From Lachnospiraceae bacterium (GTDB taxonomy: Bacteria > Bacillota > Clostridia > Lachnospirales > Lachnospiraceae), in assembly GCA_024399135.1 (NCBI GenBank), contig JAKSHY010000023.1:1-32837 (forward strand): DNA of 32,837 bases, read 5' to 3'. A program made the translations under genes and the position numbers. Positions 8,349-16,279 of the stretch are shown piece by piece. Position 1 is the first letter of the stretch. Each line of letters opens with the position of its first letter. The notes beneath the pieces are model-generated. The model was not told where the DNA came from, did not search any database, and saw nothing but the letters and a program-made list of their open reading frames with translations.

Positions 8349-8513
8349 TTATGAAGCCTCATCAAAAGAAGCGGCAGGATATGCAACATCAGGATGGTTG
8401 ATTGCATAGTCAGATAGTGTCTCTTGGCTGGTTAGATATCTAACTAAAATGACACTGATTATGATTATTAAGATTATTCCAAGTAAAGGCTTAATTATTT
8501 TCTTCATATTCAT
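8349..8513 (-). CDS. Putative small single-pass membrane protein (54 aa)
   Basis: The minus strand encodes MNMKKIIKPLLGIILIIIIS, continuing to residue 54 and ending SFDEAS before a TAA stop. Two lysines followed by a hydrophobic stretch (about residues 6-24) predict a membrane anchor or an uncleaved signal sequence. The short tail (about 30 residues) would be outside. No good ribosome binding site is seen before either possible ATG (8513 or 8507), which lowers confidence. No family was recognised. It points away from the 52-bp repeat array, which lies upstream of it. A real small protein or a fragment of a decayed larger gene are both possible. Confidence 0.45.
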   Translation of the reverse strand: MNMKKIIKPLLGIILIIIISVILVRYLTSQETLSDYAINHPDVAYPAASFDEAS

Positions 8514-8717
8514 ATGGAGATTCTACACTATGTATTCTAATACTGCAAATCAGGTACATTTATGGTGCCTGTAAAATGAATATTGGCAATGTTTTCAAAC
8601 AAATAAATCTTCGCCTATAAACGTTATTTTGTCGCACTTTATTCATTGCTGCTTTATTGACTATTAAATCATATGCTTCACATCATTACGACATCTTTCC
8701 GTTTCTCAAAATCCCAC

Positions 8718-9180
8718 TGTCCCGCTATTCTGACCCACAATTATTTTACCAGCTGGGTCAAATTTTCACTGTCCCGCTATTCTGACCCACAATCTTTTTT
8801 TCAGCTGGGTCAGATTTTCAATGTCCCGCTATTCTGACCCACAATCATTTTTTCAGCTGGGTCAAAATTCCACTGTCCCGCTATTCTGACCCACAATCTT
8901 TTTTCCAGCCGGGTCAGATTTTCACTGTCCCGCTATTCTGACCCACAATCTTTTTTCCAGCCGGGTCAAAACTTCACTGTCCAGCTATTCTGACCCACAA
9001 TCTTTTTTTCAGCCGGGTCAAAATTCCAATGTCCCGCTATTCTGACCCACAATCTTTTTTCAGCTGGGTCAAAATTCCACTGTCCAGCTATTCTGACCCA
9101 CAATCTTTTTTTCAGCTGGGTCAAATTTTCAATGTCCAGCTATTATGACCCACAATTTTTCTTCGCGTGGGGTCAAATTC
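8718..9180. repeat. Nine tandem 52-bp repeats, each with a TGACCCA/TGGGTCA hairpin
   Basis: The segment TGTCC[C/A]GCTATTCTGACCC starts at 8718, 8770, 8822, 8874, 8926, 8978, 9030, 9081 and 9133, a period of 52 bp with one step of 51. Each unit holds an inverted repeat, TGACCCA and TGGGTCA about 15-17 bases apart, with a T-rich loop. Copies 4-6 have CGGGTCA in the right arm; on minus-strand RNA this keeps a G-U pair. The ninth copy is diverged. Conservation covers the whole unit, so there are no unique spacers. The array lies between divergent genes (the small minus-strand ORF and the RCK-RyR gene). About 185 bases before it (8520-8705) show nothing recognisable. Confidence 0.95.
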
Positions 9181-9261
9181 TCTATGATATGATATTTAGG
9201 AATGTTTTGTAGCAAATAGAATAAGTATAAGAAAATGGAATAAGACTGTGGCAAAAAAAAT

Positions 9262-9297
9262 ATCAAAATGATATTATGATTTAGGTGACATTTTGAT
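9262..9297 (+). promoter_or_regulatory. Inverted repeat just upstream of the RCK-RyR gene
   Basis: ATCAAAATG (9262-9270) and CATTTTGAT (9289-9297) form a perfect nine-base inverted repeat around 18 bases that contain a possible -10 element (TATTATGAT). No matching -35 box was found. It ends 18 bases before the ATG. An operator over the promoter or a 5' UTR hairpin are both possible. Confidence 0.4.
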
Positions 9298-9315
9298 TAA
9301 TTATTTGTTGATAAC

Positions 9316-11220
9316 ATGGAAATATTACAATTCATTTCATTAGCTATTTTATTCCTTGTTTTCCTGCTAGGACTAAATGCTTTAAATAAGAAAAATAGAA
9401 TATTTACAACTGTATTCACCTGCATAGTATTCGCAGGTGGATATATTTTGTATGGAATAGGTTATTTTCAAAAAGAAGATAACCTTTTTATTGCAGCGCT
9501 TAGGGCAACTAACGCAACAATAAGGATGTTTATTGGAACTAAATCGATTGATGATGTTAAGGCTACACCGGCGTTCCAGTATGAGTCCGTAATGTTTCTA
9601 ATTGAGTTCATACATTTCTCAGCTTTGGCGATAACGGCTAAGGCACTTCTTTCTACATTCAGCAAAAATTTGTCAAAGAGATTGAGAACTTACCTTGTTA
9701 AAAGAGGTAATTTAGTAATTATCTATGGCCTTAATCAGTCATCGATTGATTTCGGTGAGCTTGTGAATAAGAATGATGAGAATTCTGTTGTATATGTAGA
9801 CTGTGAACTAAAGGGTCAGTACAGTGATACTTTGATGGATAGTGTCAATGGACTCTTTCTTACAGAATCCGGTTCAGATGTTCCGACGAGGCAGTTTCTT
9901 AAGAGAATTGGTGCATTAAGAAATAATAGAAAGATAATGGTTTATGCACTTAATGAGGATGAGACAGCCAATATCGAATACGCATCAAAATTCCATGCGC
10001 TTCTTAAAGAAATAAAGGAGATAAAGAAAAATAATATATCCTTGACCTTGCTTGCCAATATGGAGATGGATTACGGAAATCTCTTCCAGGCAGATGAAAA
10101 TGACAGTTTCGGATTCGGAAGTGTTCTGGCAATTGACCTTTCATACCTTACAGCAAGGCATCTTATTAATCATTATCCACCATGCAATTATGTGAAATTT
10201 GATAATGAAAAAGCATTGGCGGTAAGTGATTTTAATGCCGTAATTATTGGTTTCGGAAAGCTTGGGCAGGCAGTTCTTAAAAAGCTTGTAATGAACAGCC
10301 AGTTCGAAGGAAGCACAATGCATATTACGGTCTATGATCCGGATATGGAGAAAATACTGGGAAGTGTATCAAATAGCTGCATAGAAATATTTAACAACTA
10401 CGACATTAAGCTTAAGAATATTGATGCTAGAAGTGTTGATTTTTATGATGAATTAAAAGCTAATGAAGACGTTAACTATATAGCAGTATGTATAGGTAAT
10501 CCTAAATTTAATAATGAAATTGCGACAGACATTCAGGCGTACGCTATCGCGAGACATCGAAACATTGATATATTCAGATGTAGTCAGGATGGAATATGCT
10601 ATCACGACACGAAGGAAGGAAAGTATTTTAGATCTTCAGCATTTTCAAGAGATAATCTTGATATTATGTATGCAGACGCGAAGGCGATGGCCTTAAACTA
10701 TATGTATTGTTCTAACAATATGGAACAGGACGAAAGTACACCTCTTGATTACTGGATTAGAGCTAATTATCACGACAAAATGAGTAGCCGTGCTTCATCT
10801 GATTTCATAACAAGTTATCTAAGTATTTTAGGCCTTGATGAAGAGGATGCTTCTAAAATGGAGGAGCTTAACCTTACAGAAGATCAGCAGGAGAATCTTG
10901 CGAAAACGGAGCATTTAAGATGGTGTGCATTCCACTACGCTTCAGGCTATTCTAAAATGTCAGAGGAAATGTTTAATGACAGAGTTAAAGATTTTAAATC
11001 TGATATTGCTAAAAAGGGTATCTCAGATATCAAAATTCAGAAGGATGATTATAACAGATATCATAACTGTCTGGTTCCATGGGATGAGCTTGACAGACTG
11101 TCAGAGGAATATTCCTCTGTGACTGGAAGAAATAAAGATTATAAGAAGGATGACTTAAACAATGTTTTAATGCTTCCTAAACTTCTTAGAATATGTAAGA
11201 AATTTAAAGCATCCAATTAG
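9316..11220 (+). CDS. Membrane protein with tandem RCK/TrkA-N-like Rossmann domains and a C-terminal RyR domain
   Basis: This 634-residue protein has three predicted membrane segments (about residues 5-22, 31-50 and 92-113). Two Rossmann-like regions follow: a degenerate one opening GNLVIIYGLNQSS (131-143), and a better one with VIIGFGKLGQAV (309-320), a GxGxxG nucleotide-binding loop. The C-terminal 110 residues match the RyR domain (PF02026 type): LAKTEHLRWCAFHYASGY (528-545) and the hallmark HNCLVPWDEL (583-592). The layout of membrane segments followed by RCK-like domains recalls ligand-gated channels, but no K+ selectivity filter is seen. An in-frame stop at 9298 fixes the start at 9316, which lacks a Shine-Dalgarno sequence, so it may be leaderless or weakly translated. 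A TIR gene follows 56 bases downstream. Domain identity is confident; function is inferred. Confidence 0.78.
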   Translation: MEILQFISLAILFLVFLLGLNALNKKNRIFTTVFTCIVFAGGYILYGIGYFQKEDNLFIAALRATNATIRMFIGTKSIDDVKATPAFQYESVMFLIEFIHFSALAITAKALLSTFSKNLSKRLRTYLVKRGNLVIIYGLNQSSIDFGELVNKNDENSVVYVDCELKGQYSDTLMDSVNGLFLTESGSDVPTRQFLKRIGALRNNRKIMVYALNEDETANIEYASKFHALLKEIKEIKKNNISLTLLANMEMDYGNLFQADENDSFGFGSVLAIDLSYLTARHLINHYPPCNYVKFDNEKALAVSDFNAVIIGFGKLGQAVLKKLVMNSQFEGSTMHITVYDPDMEKILGSVSNSCIEIFNNYDIKLKNIDARSVDFYDELKANEDVNYIAVCIGNPKFNNEIATDIQAYAIARHRNIDIFRCSQDGICYHDTKEGKYFRSSAFSRDNLDIMYADAKAMALNYMYCSNNMEQDESTPLDYWIRANYHDKMSSRASSDFITSYLSILGLDEEDASKMEELNLTEDQQENLAKTEHLRWCAFHYASGYSKMSEEMFNDRVKDFKSDIAKKGISDIKIQKDDYNRYHNCLVPWDELDRLSEEYSSVTGRNKDYKKDDLNNVLMLPKLLRICKKFKASN

Positions 11221-11276
11221 TCCAAAGACATAGGATGTTGCAAAAGAGGATTGATTAATAGAAAGAGGGGATAAAA

Positions 11277-14072
11277 ATGGCTATTTGTGATGAAACAAAA
11301 CCATATATTTTCATAAGCTACTCACACAGGGATACTGTACAGGTTGTTAGCATAATCGAGAATTTAAAGAAAAATGGTTACAACGTATGGTATGACGAGG
11401 GAATAGATCCTGGAACTGAGTGGGATGAAAACATTGCACATCATGTGCAGAATTGTGGTTACTTCGTAGCTTTCATAAGTGAAAATTATATCAATTCCAA
11501 AAATTGCAAGGACGAGCTTAATTATTCCAGAGACCTTGATAAGGAACAGCTCCTGGTATATCTTGAGGACGTCAAGCTTCCAGGTGGTATGGCCATGAGA
11601 ATGAATAGAATTCAGGCTATTTTCTGGAATAAATATAAGAATCAGAATGATGCATATGAGAAGCTTTTCTCCGCTGTTGGTATTGAGAAGACAAAAATAT
11701 ATGATGTAGAAGCGCAGAATTCGGATGCGAATGCAATGAATTCTAATTCATTAGATAGTAGTGATAGAATTGCTGGAAATGCTGCAAACGTACAGGAAAC
11801 TGCGGCATCTGGAAGTACAGCAAGTGTACAGGAAACTGCGGCATTTGGAAGTACAGTAAGCGAGCAGGGAAGTGTGGCACCTAAAAATGCAGCAAGCGTA
11901 CAGGAAGGTGCGACTGCAGGAAGTGTGTTAAGCACAACAAATACTTTAAATACTACAGATAAGTCAGGTGTTTCAGGCGTTGAAGAATCTGGTTCAAAAA
12001 CCGAAAAGAAGTCTAAGAAATCAAAGAAAAAGCTGATTATAGGAATTGCAGCTATAGTAGCTGTTGCTGCCATCGCTTTAGTTATAGTTCTTAATATGGG
12101 TGGAACACACAGGGATATTAAGAAGGGACTTAATCTTCTGCACGCTACAGAGTATGAGGAATATGATCCAGTGAAGGCTCTTGAGTTATTCGAAAAAAGA
12201 GCCAAAGAGGGCGATGAGGATGGAAAATTCCTGGCCGGATATACATTGGCTTCACATTTAGGTGGTACTAAGTATGAAGATAATGTTAAGGCTATGAAAT
12301 ATTTCGAATCATGTGAGGAAGATAATTACTTTGCAAAGGCGTGTATAGGATCTTTGTATGGAGGAAAGCCTGGAATAGAAAAGGATGAAAAAAAGCAGGC
12401 AGAGCTTTATGAACTTGTAAAAAAGAACGTGGATGAATCATCAATTGATGATTCCAATATACCTTACAAAGGGGAAGCATATTCTACTATAGGAACAGTG
12501 TATTCGAACTCAAAGGTTGGAGATGCTGATTATATTACTGCGAACAAGTATTTTGAATTTGGTGAACAGTATGATTGTTTCGCAGCTACTATTAATATTG
12601 GGAATACATATTATGGTGGCTATGGTGTTACGAAAAGCTATACCAAAGCATATGAAATCTGGGAAACTGTTGCAGATAAAGGGTCTTCGTTGGCTCAGTA
12701 TGATATAGGCTATATATATGAGTATGGAAATGGAGATGAATTCGAAAAGAATGTTGAAGAAGCCCTGAAATGGTATGGAATGGCTTCAGATGCCGGTAAT
12801 TACAGAGCTATGAGACAGATTGCACTTATATATTACAAGGCTAAAATAACGGATGAGCCTGATTATGCCAAGGCGAAGGAATGGTTCGAAAAGGCTGCTG
12901 CAGCAGGCGACAGTGAGGCCATGAATTATCTTGGTGATATGTACTATAATGGGTACGGTGTTGACCAGGATTATGCCAAGGCAAAAGAATGGTATGAAAA
13001 GGCAATTGAAAAAGGAAATGGTAATGCATATTTACTGATGGGTCAGATTTATTTTAATGGATATGGAGTAGATGCAGATACTGATAAAGCTAATGAGTAC
13101 TATGAAAAAGCTTATGAAAATGGAAGTGAAAAAGCAGCTTATAGTATTGGAGTACAGTATCTAGACGGAAACGGAAGAGAGAAGAATCATGAAGAAGCCA
13201 TGAAGTATTTAAAAGAAGCTGCTGAGAATGGCAACGTAAATGCCAAGTTCGAATTAGGAAGGCAGTATGCTTCCGGAAATGATTTTATAACAGCTAATAA
13301 ACAGGAAGCGATTCGCTGGTATGAAGAGGCAGCTAATGATGGAAGCAATGCTGCAATGTATAATTTAGCTATTATCTATGTTAATCCAGGTGAAGATTCG
13401 GGAATTAAACCAGATTATGAGAAAGCATTAGGATTATTAAAAGAATCTTATGATAATGGATACTATTATAGTTCATATCTTCTTGCTTTAGCATATTATA
13501 ATGGAGAAGGTGTGCCAAAGGATATGGAAAAGGCTAAGCAGTATCTTAAAGTGGCACTTAAGCATATAGATGAATATAATGATGATCAAAAGAAAACTAT
13601 TAATAATCTGAAAGCAATAATAGAGAATGATGAACTTACTATAGACGAATGCCTTGAAAAGGCTAAAGAGGCAAAGGATAAGAAAGATTACGATAACTAT
13701 TTTAAATATCTTCAGCTTGGCGCGGATAAGGAAAATAATCCTTCTGAATTAAAGAAGGCAAATAAAGATACGCTGGGTCGTGCTCATTATCTTCTTGCGT
13801 ACTGCTATTTGCAGGGGACTGGAGTGAGCGAAAATCTTGAAGAAGCCGAAAGAATTGCACAGGAAGGCGTAGACTTAAATGTCTTATATTCTTGTCTATG
13901 TTATGATGCATTAGGTATGGTATATGATAGACCCACCTTTTCCCCTGATCCGGATCTTATAAATAAGGCGAAGCAATATTATGAATTAGCTATCGCTAAT
14001 ATGCCTGAGGGTTGGGAATCGACTAAGAAGCATATCGAAGAAAAAATAGCGCTATTAAATAGTCGTATGTAG
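11277..14072 (+). CDS. TIR domain - transmembrane - Sel1-repeat protein
   Basis: The 931-residue protein starts with a TIR domain (about residues 9-135): YIFISYSHRDT, NVWYDEGIDPGTEWDENI, VAFISENYINSKNCKDEL and IQAIFWN. E80 in SKNCKDEL is the expected catalytic glutamate of NAD-cleaving TIRs. A Ser/Ala/Gln-rich linker (about 145-240) includes four 12-residue repeats. A lysine-rich stretch then precedes one membrane helix (253-273). The rest is an array of roughly ten Sel1-like repeats, for example NYLGDMYYNGYGVDQDYAKA. The positive-inside rule puts TIR in the cytoplasm and Sel1 repeats outside. The ATG follows a good GAGGGG site. It lies between the RCK-RyR and C11 peptidase genes, with no terminator on either side. 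Confidence 0.88.
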   Translation: MAICDETKPYIFISYSHRDTVQVVSIIENLKKNGYNVWYDEGIDPGTEWDENIAHHVQNCGYFVAFISENYINSKNCKDELNYSRDLDKEQLLVYLEDVKLPGGMAMRMNRIQAIFWNKYKNQNDAYEKLFSAVGIEKTKIYDVEAQNSDANAMNSNSLDSSDRIAGNAANVQETAASGSTASVQETAAFGSTVSEQGSVAPKNAASVQEGATAGSVLSTTNTLNTTDKSGVSGVEESGSKTEKKSKKSKKKLIIGIAAIVAVAAIALVIVLNMGGTHRDIKKGLNLLHATEYEEYDPVKALELFEKRAKEGDEDGKFLAGYTLASHLGGTKYEDNVKAMKYFESCEEDNYFAKACIGSLYGGKPGIEKDEKKQAELYELVKKNVDESSIDDSNIPYKGEAYSTIGTVYSNSKVGDADYITANKYFEFGEQYDCFAATINIGNTYYGGYGVTKSYTKAYEIWETVADKGSSLAQYDIGYIYEYGNGDEFEKNVEEALKWYGMASDAGNYRAMRQIALIYYKAKITDEPDYAKAKEWFEKAAAAGDSEAMNYLGDMYYNGYGVDQDYAKAKEWYEKAIEKGNGNAYLLMGQIYFNGYGVDADTDKANEYYEKAYENGSEKAAYSIGVQYLDGNGREKNHEEAMKYLKEAAENGNVNAKFELGRQYASGNDFITANKQEAIRWYEEAANDGSNAAMYNLAIIYVNPGEDSGIKPDYEKALGLLKESYDNGYYYSSYLLALAYYNGEGVPKDMEKAKQYLKVALKHIDEYNDDQKKTINNLKAIIENDELTIDECLEKAKEAKDKKDYDNYFKYLQLGADKENNPSELKKANKDTLGRAHYLLAYCYLQGTGVSENLEEAERIAQEGVDLNVLYSCLCYDALGMVYDRPTFSPDPDLINKAKQYYELAIANMPEGWESTKKHIEEKIALLNSRM
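11790..11933 (+). repeat. Four 36-bp (12-residue) repeats in the TIR protein linker
   Basis: The translated units are VQETAASGSTAS, VQETAAFGSTVS, EQGSVAPKNAAS and VQEGATAGSVLS. The first two are nearly identical in DNA (GTACAGGAAACTGCGGC at 11790 and 11826) and the later two are diverged. The repeats form a flexible spacer between the TIR domain and the membrane helix; copy number could vary without a frameshift. Confidence 0.85.
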
Positions 14073-14146
14073 TTTGAAGAAATAAAAAATAAAGAACAAA
14101 GTGTAAAAAATACAAAATAAGAAAAGCAAAAATTAAATAATTGAAA

Positions 14147-14174
14147 ATTAAAGAATCGAAATTAAAGAATCGAA
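14147..14174. repeat. Perfect 14-bp tandem duplication before the C11 peptidase gene
   Basis: ATTAAAGAATCGAA occurs twice head to tail, ending one base before the ATG of the peptidase gene. It lies in an A-rich 103-base gap with no terminator and no clear ribosome binding site. The duplication may change spacing or unfolding at the start codon. Confidence 0.8.
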
Positions 14175-14175
14175 A

Positions 14176-16263
14176 ATGAAAAAATCTAGCGTGAATTTGT
14201 TTAAAAGAATATTGTTAATACTTTCGTCATTTATCCTACTCATAAGTGGTGTGATGTCAACAGCAGTCTATGATATCTTGGATATGCCGAGTGTTGCTAT
14301 GGCGAAGAGCTTGAAAGAGACGAACGTCAGCAAAAAGATAGGTGCTAAGGCGTCAGGAACACAGACCAAGACTCTTATGGTATATATGATAGGCTCTAAT
14401 CTTGAGAGTGAAAGTGGTATTGCCAGCAAAGATATAGTTGAAATGATGAAAACCAATAATGGAGATGATTTCAACATTGTTATACAGACAGGTGGTACGG
14501 CACACTGGCATCAGGATGTTATAAGCTCAACTGAAAACAGATTCAAAGACGGTGAAGTTCAACGTTTTCAGGTAAAAAACGGACAGCTGGATCTTCTTCA
14601 AGATATGGGAAAGGTCAATATGTCCAGCAAGGATACATTGACGGATTTCATTAAGTACTCAAAGAAAAATTTCCCGGCAGAGGAATACATTTTAGTTATG
14701 TGGGATCACGGCGGAAATATTCCTCTATGTTTCGGAGTTGATGAAGTATTCCCTAATTATCGACTTACAGAAACTCAGATTGGTGATGCTATTGCAGCTT
14801 CCAAGGTGCATTTTGATGCGCTGATTTTTAATGCCTGCGAAATGTGTTCATTAGAGTTATTTATGTCTTTGCACAAAAATGTAGATTATGTAGTAGCAGC
14901 AGAGAGTCTTGTCTATGGTGGGGGAAGACATGGAACGTTTATTGATTATACAGATTGGATCAATTACGCGATTAGTACTAAAGCAGCTACGCAGTATTAT
15001 TGTGAAAGGATACTTGATGGATATATATCAACTCTTGGAAAATCCAAAGAAAAGGGTTCAATGTCTGTAATCAGAATGGATCAGATTGAAGAGGTATATT
15101 CAGCATATTCAAATTATATTAAACAGAATGCAAATATATTGAATGAAAATCCGGATGCATTTTTGGATTATTCTAAGGTTCGTAATTCGCTGTCTTCATA
15201 TAAGGGGACAGATGCAGTTGATTTAAGTACACTGGCTGGACGTTATAGAAATATATATTCAACAGAGCTTCAGAACGCTGTTACTAACGCAGTAGTAAGA
15301 ACCAAGAGTACTATTGATGGAGGAAATGGAATTACTGTATATTCTCCTTTTACAGTTGTTACGCGTTACGATAAGGGAAGAAAAACGTTCGAAAAATTAG
15401 AATATAGCGAGGATATTATTAAATTCTACGACACAATAGCAAGCCGTGTGCTGTATGAGACAGGACAGACTAAATATGCAGGAAAATGGTATGTTGAGCC
15501 TAAGACTTCCAACAATAATCCTTCTAATGCGACGGAAACTCCTAAACCAGAAGAACCAGCAGCAACTCCTACACCAGCACCTACTGTGGCCCCTTCAGAG
15601 GCTCCAAGTGATGGAGAACTGAAGCTTAGTAACCCATTAACGGTTACAGATATGGGTCAATATAAGGCTATAGTTCTATCTTCGGATGACTGGAAGAAAA
15701 TTAGCAGGGTTGAGCAGACAGTTGATTATTACAGGGCAGGAGATAAAACTTACGTAGCACTTGGAGTGGATCAACAGTTTACTACGGACCAGCAGGGAAA
15801 TATTATTATTGATTTACCTAAGAAATGGTTATTTGTTAACGGATATATTCCATACAGTAAATGCATACGCACTGCAAAAAATGATACAGGTATTATAGCC
15901 AAGGAATATATAGCTTATGCAAAGGTTAATGGAAAGAAGGCATATATTAGTGTTGTTACGAATGACGCTGTCCCTTCTGGAACCATAATGGGATACTATT
16001 ATGATGAAGATGATCTGGATAATAAAAAGATTCGTAAATTCAATCCTGAGGATGGAATAGAGCTTCTTTCATATTCATATGTGGATACCAACAACCTAAA
16101 TGAAAGAGTGTATAATAAAGAGCCAATTTTAGCTAAAGATTTAACTGTAGATTATAAAACAGCATCCTTTAAACGTGGTGAAAAGATAAATACAGTCTTT
16201 ACTATCTACGATAAGAAGGGTAATAAGTTTAAAACATCTTTATATACTATTACAAAAAAATAA
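14176..16263 (+). CDS. Secreted clostripain-family (C11) cysteine peptidase
   Basis: C11 peptidases have a caspase-like fold and usually cut after Arg or Lys. The 695-residue protein has a long signal peptide (hydrophobic core about 12-30, likely cleavage after AMA at residue 43). The catalytic domain follows: KTLMVYMIGSNLES (65-78), the histidine motif VMWDHGG (H178) and the cysteine motif LIFNACEMCSLE (C221). A Pro/Thr/Glu-rich linker (about 445-480) leads to a C-terminal domain of about 210 residues that was not recognised. It acts outside the membrane, the side where the upstream protein would display its Sel1 repeats. No ribosome binding site is clear. The stop lies 16 bases before ecfA1, so the island may read through into the transporter genes. 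Confidence 0.88.
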   Translation: MKKSSVNLFKRILLILSSFILLISGVMSTAVYDILDMPSVAMAKSLKETNVSKKIGAKASGTQTKTLMVYMIGSNLESESGIASKDIVEMMKTNNGDDFNIVIQTGGTAHWHQDVISSTENRFKDGEVQRFQVKNGQLDLLQDMGKVNMSSKDTLTDFIKYSKKNFPAEEYILVMWDHGGNIPLCFGVDEVFPNYRLTETQIGDAIAASKVHFDALIFNACEMCSLELFMSLHKNVDYVVAAESLVYGGGRHGTFIDYTDWINYAISTKAATQYYCERILDGYISTLGKSKEKGSMSVIRMDQIEEVYSAYSNYIKQNANILNENPDAFLDYSKVRNSLSSYKGTDAVDLSTLAGRYRNIYSTELQNAVTNAVVRTKSTIDGGNGITVYSPFTVVTRYDKGRKTFEKLEYSEDIIKFYDTIASRVLYETGQTKYAGKWYVEPKTSNNNPSNATETPKPEEPAATPTPAPTVAPSEAPSDGELKLSNPLTVTDMGQYKAIVLSSDDWKKISRVEQTVDYYRAGDKTYVALGVDQQFTTDQQGNIIIDLPKKWLFVNGYIPYSKCIRTAKNDTGIIAKEYIAYAKVNGKKAYISVVTNDAVPSGTIMGYYYDEDDLDNKKIRKFNPEDGIELLSYSYVDTNNLNERVYNKEPILAKDLTVDYKTASFKRGEKINTVFTIYDKKGNKFKTSLYTITKK

Positions 16264-16279
16264 TGTTTATTAATTAGCT

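Noticed and set aside
8718-9180. CRISPR array
   Set aside because: The entire 52-bp unit is conserved, with no unique spacers and no cas genes nearby. It is a tandem repeat.
9316-11220. Trk/Ktr potassium uptake regulator (TrkA)
   Set aside because: TrkA lacks membrane helices and an RyR domain, and no TrkH/KtrB gene is nearby. Only the Rossmann parts are similar.
11642-12205. 187-codon minus-strand frame opposite the TIR linker
   Set aside because: It mirrors the low-complexity linker and membrane helix of the real gene, has no family features, and lies wholly inside a convincing plus-strand gene.
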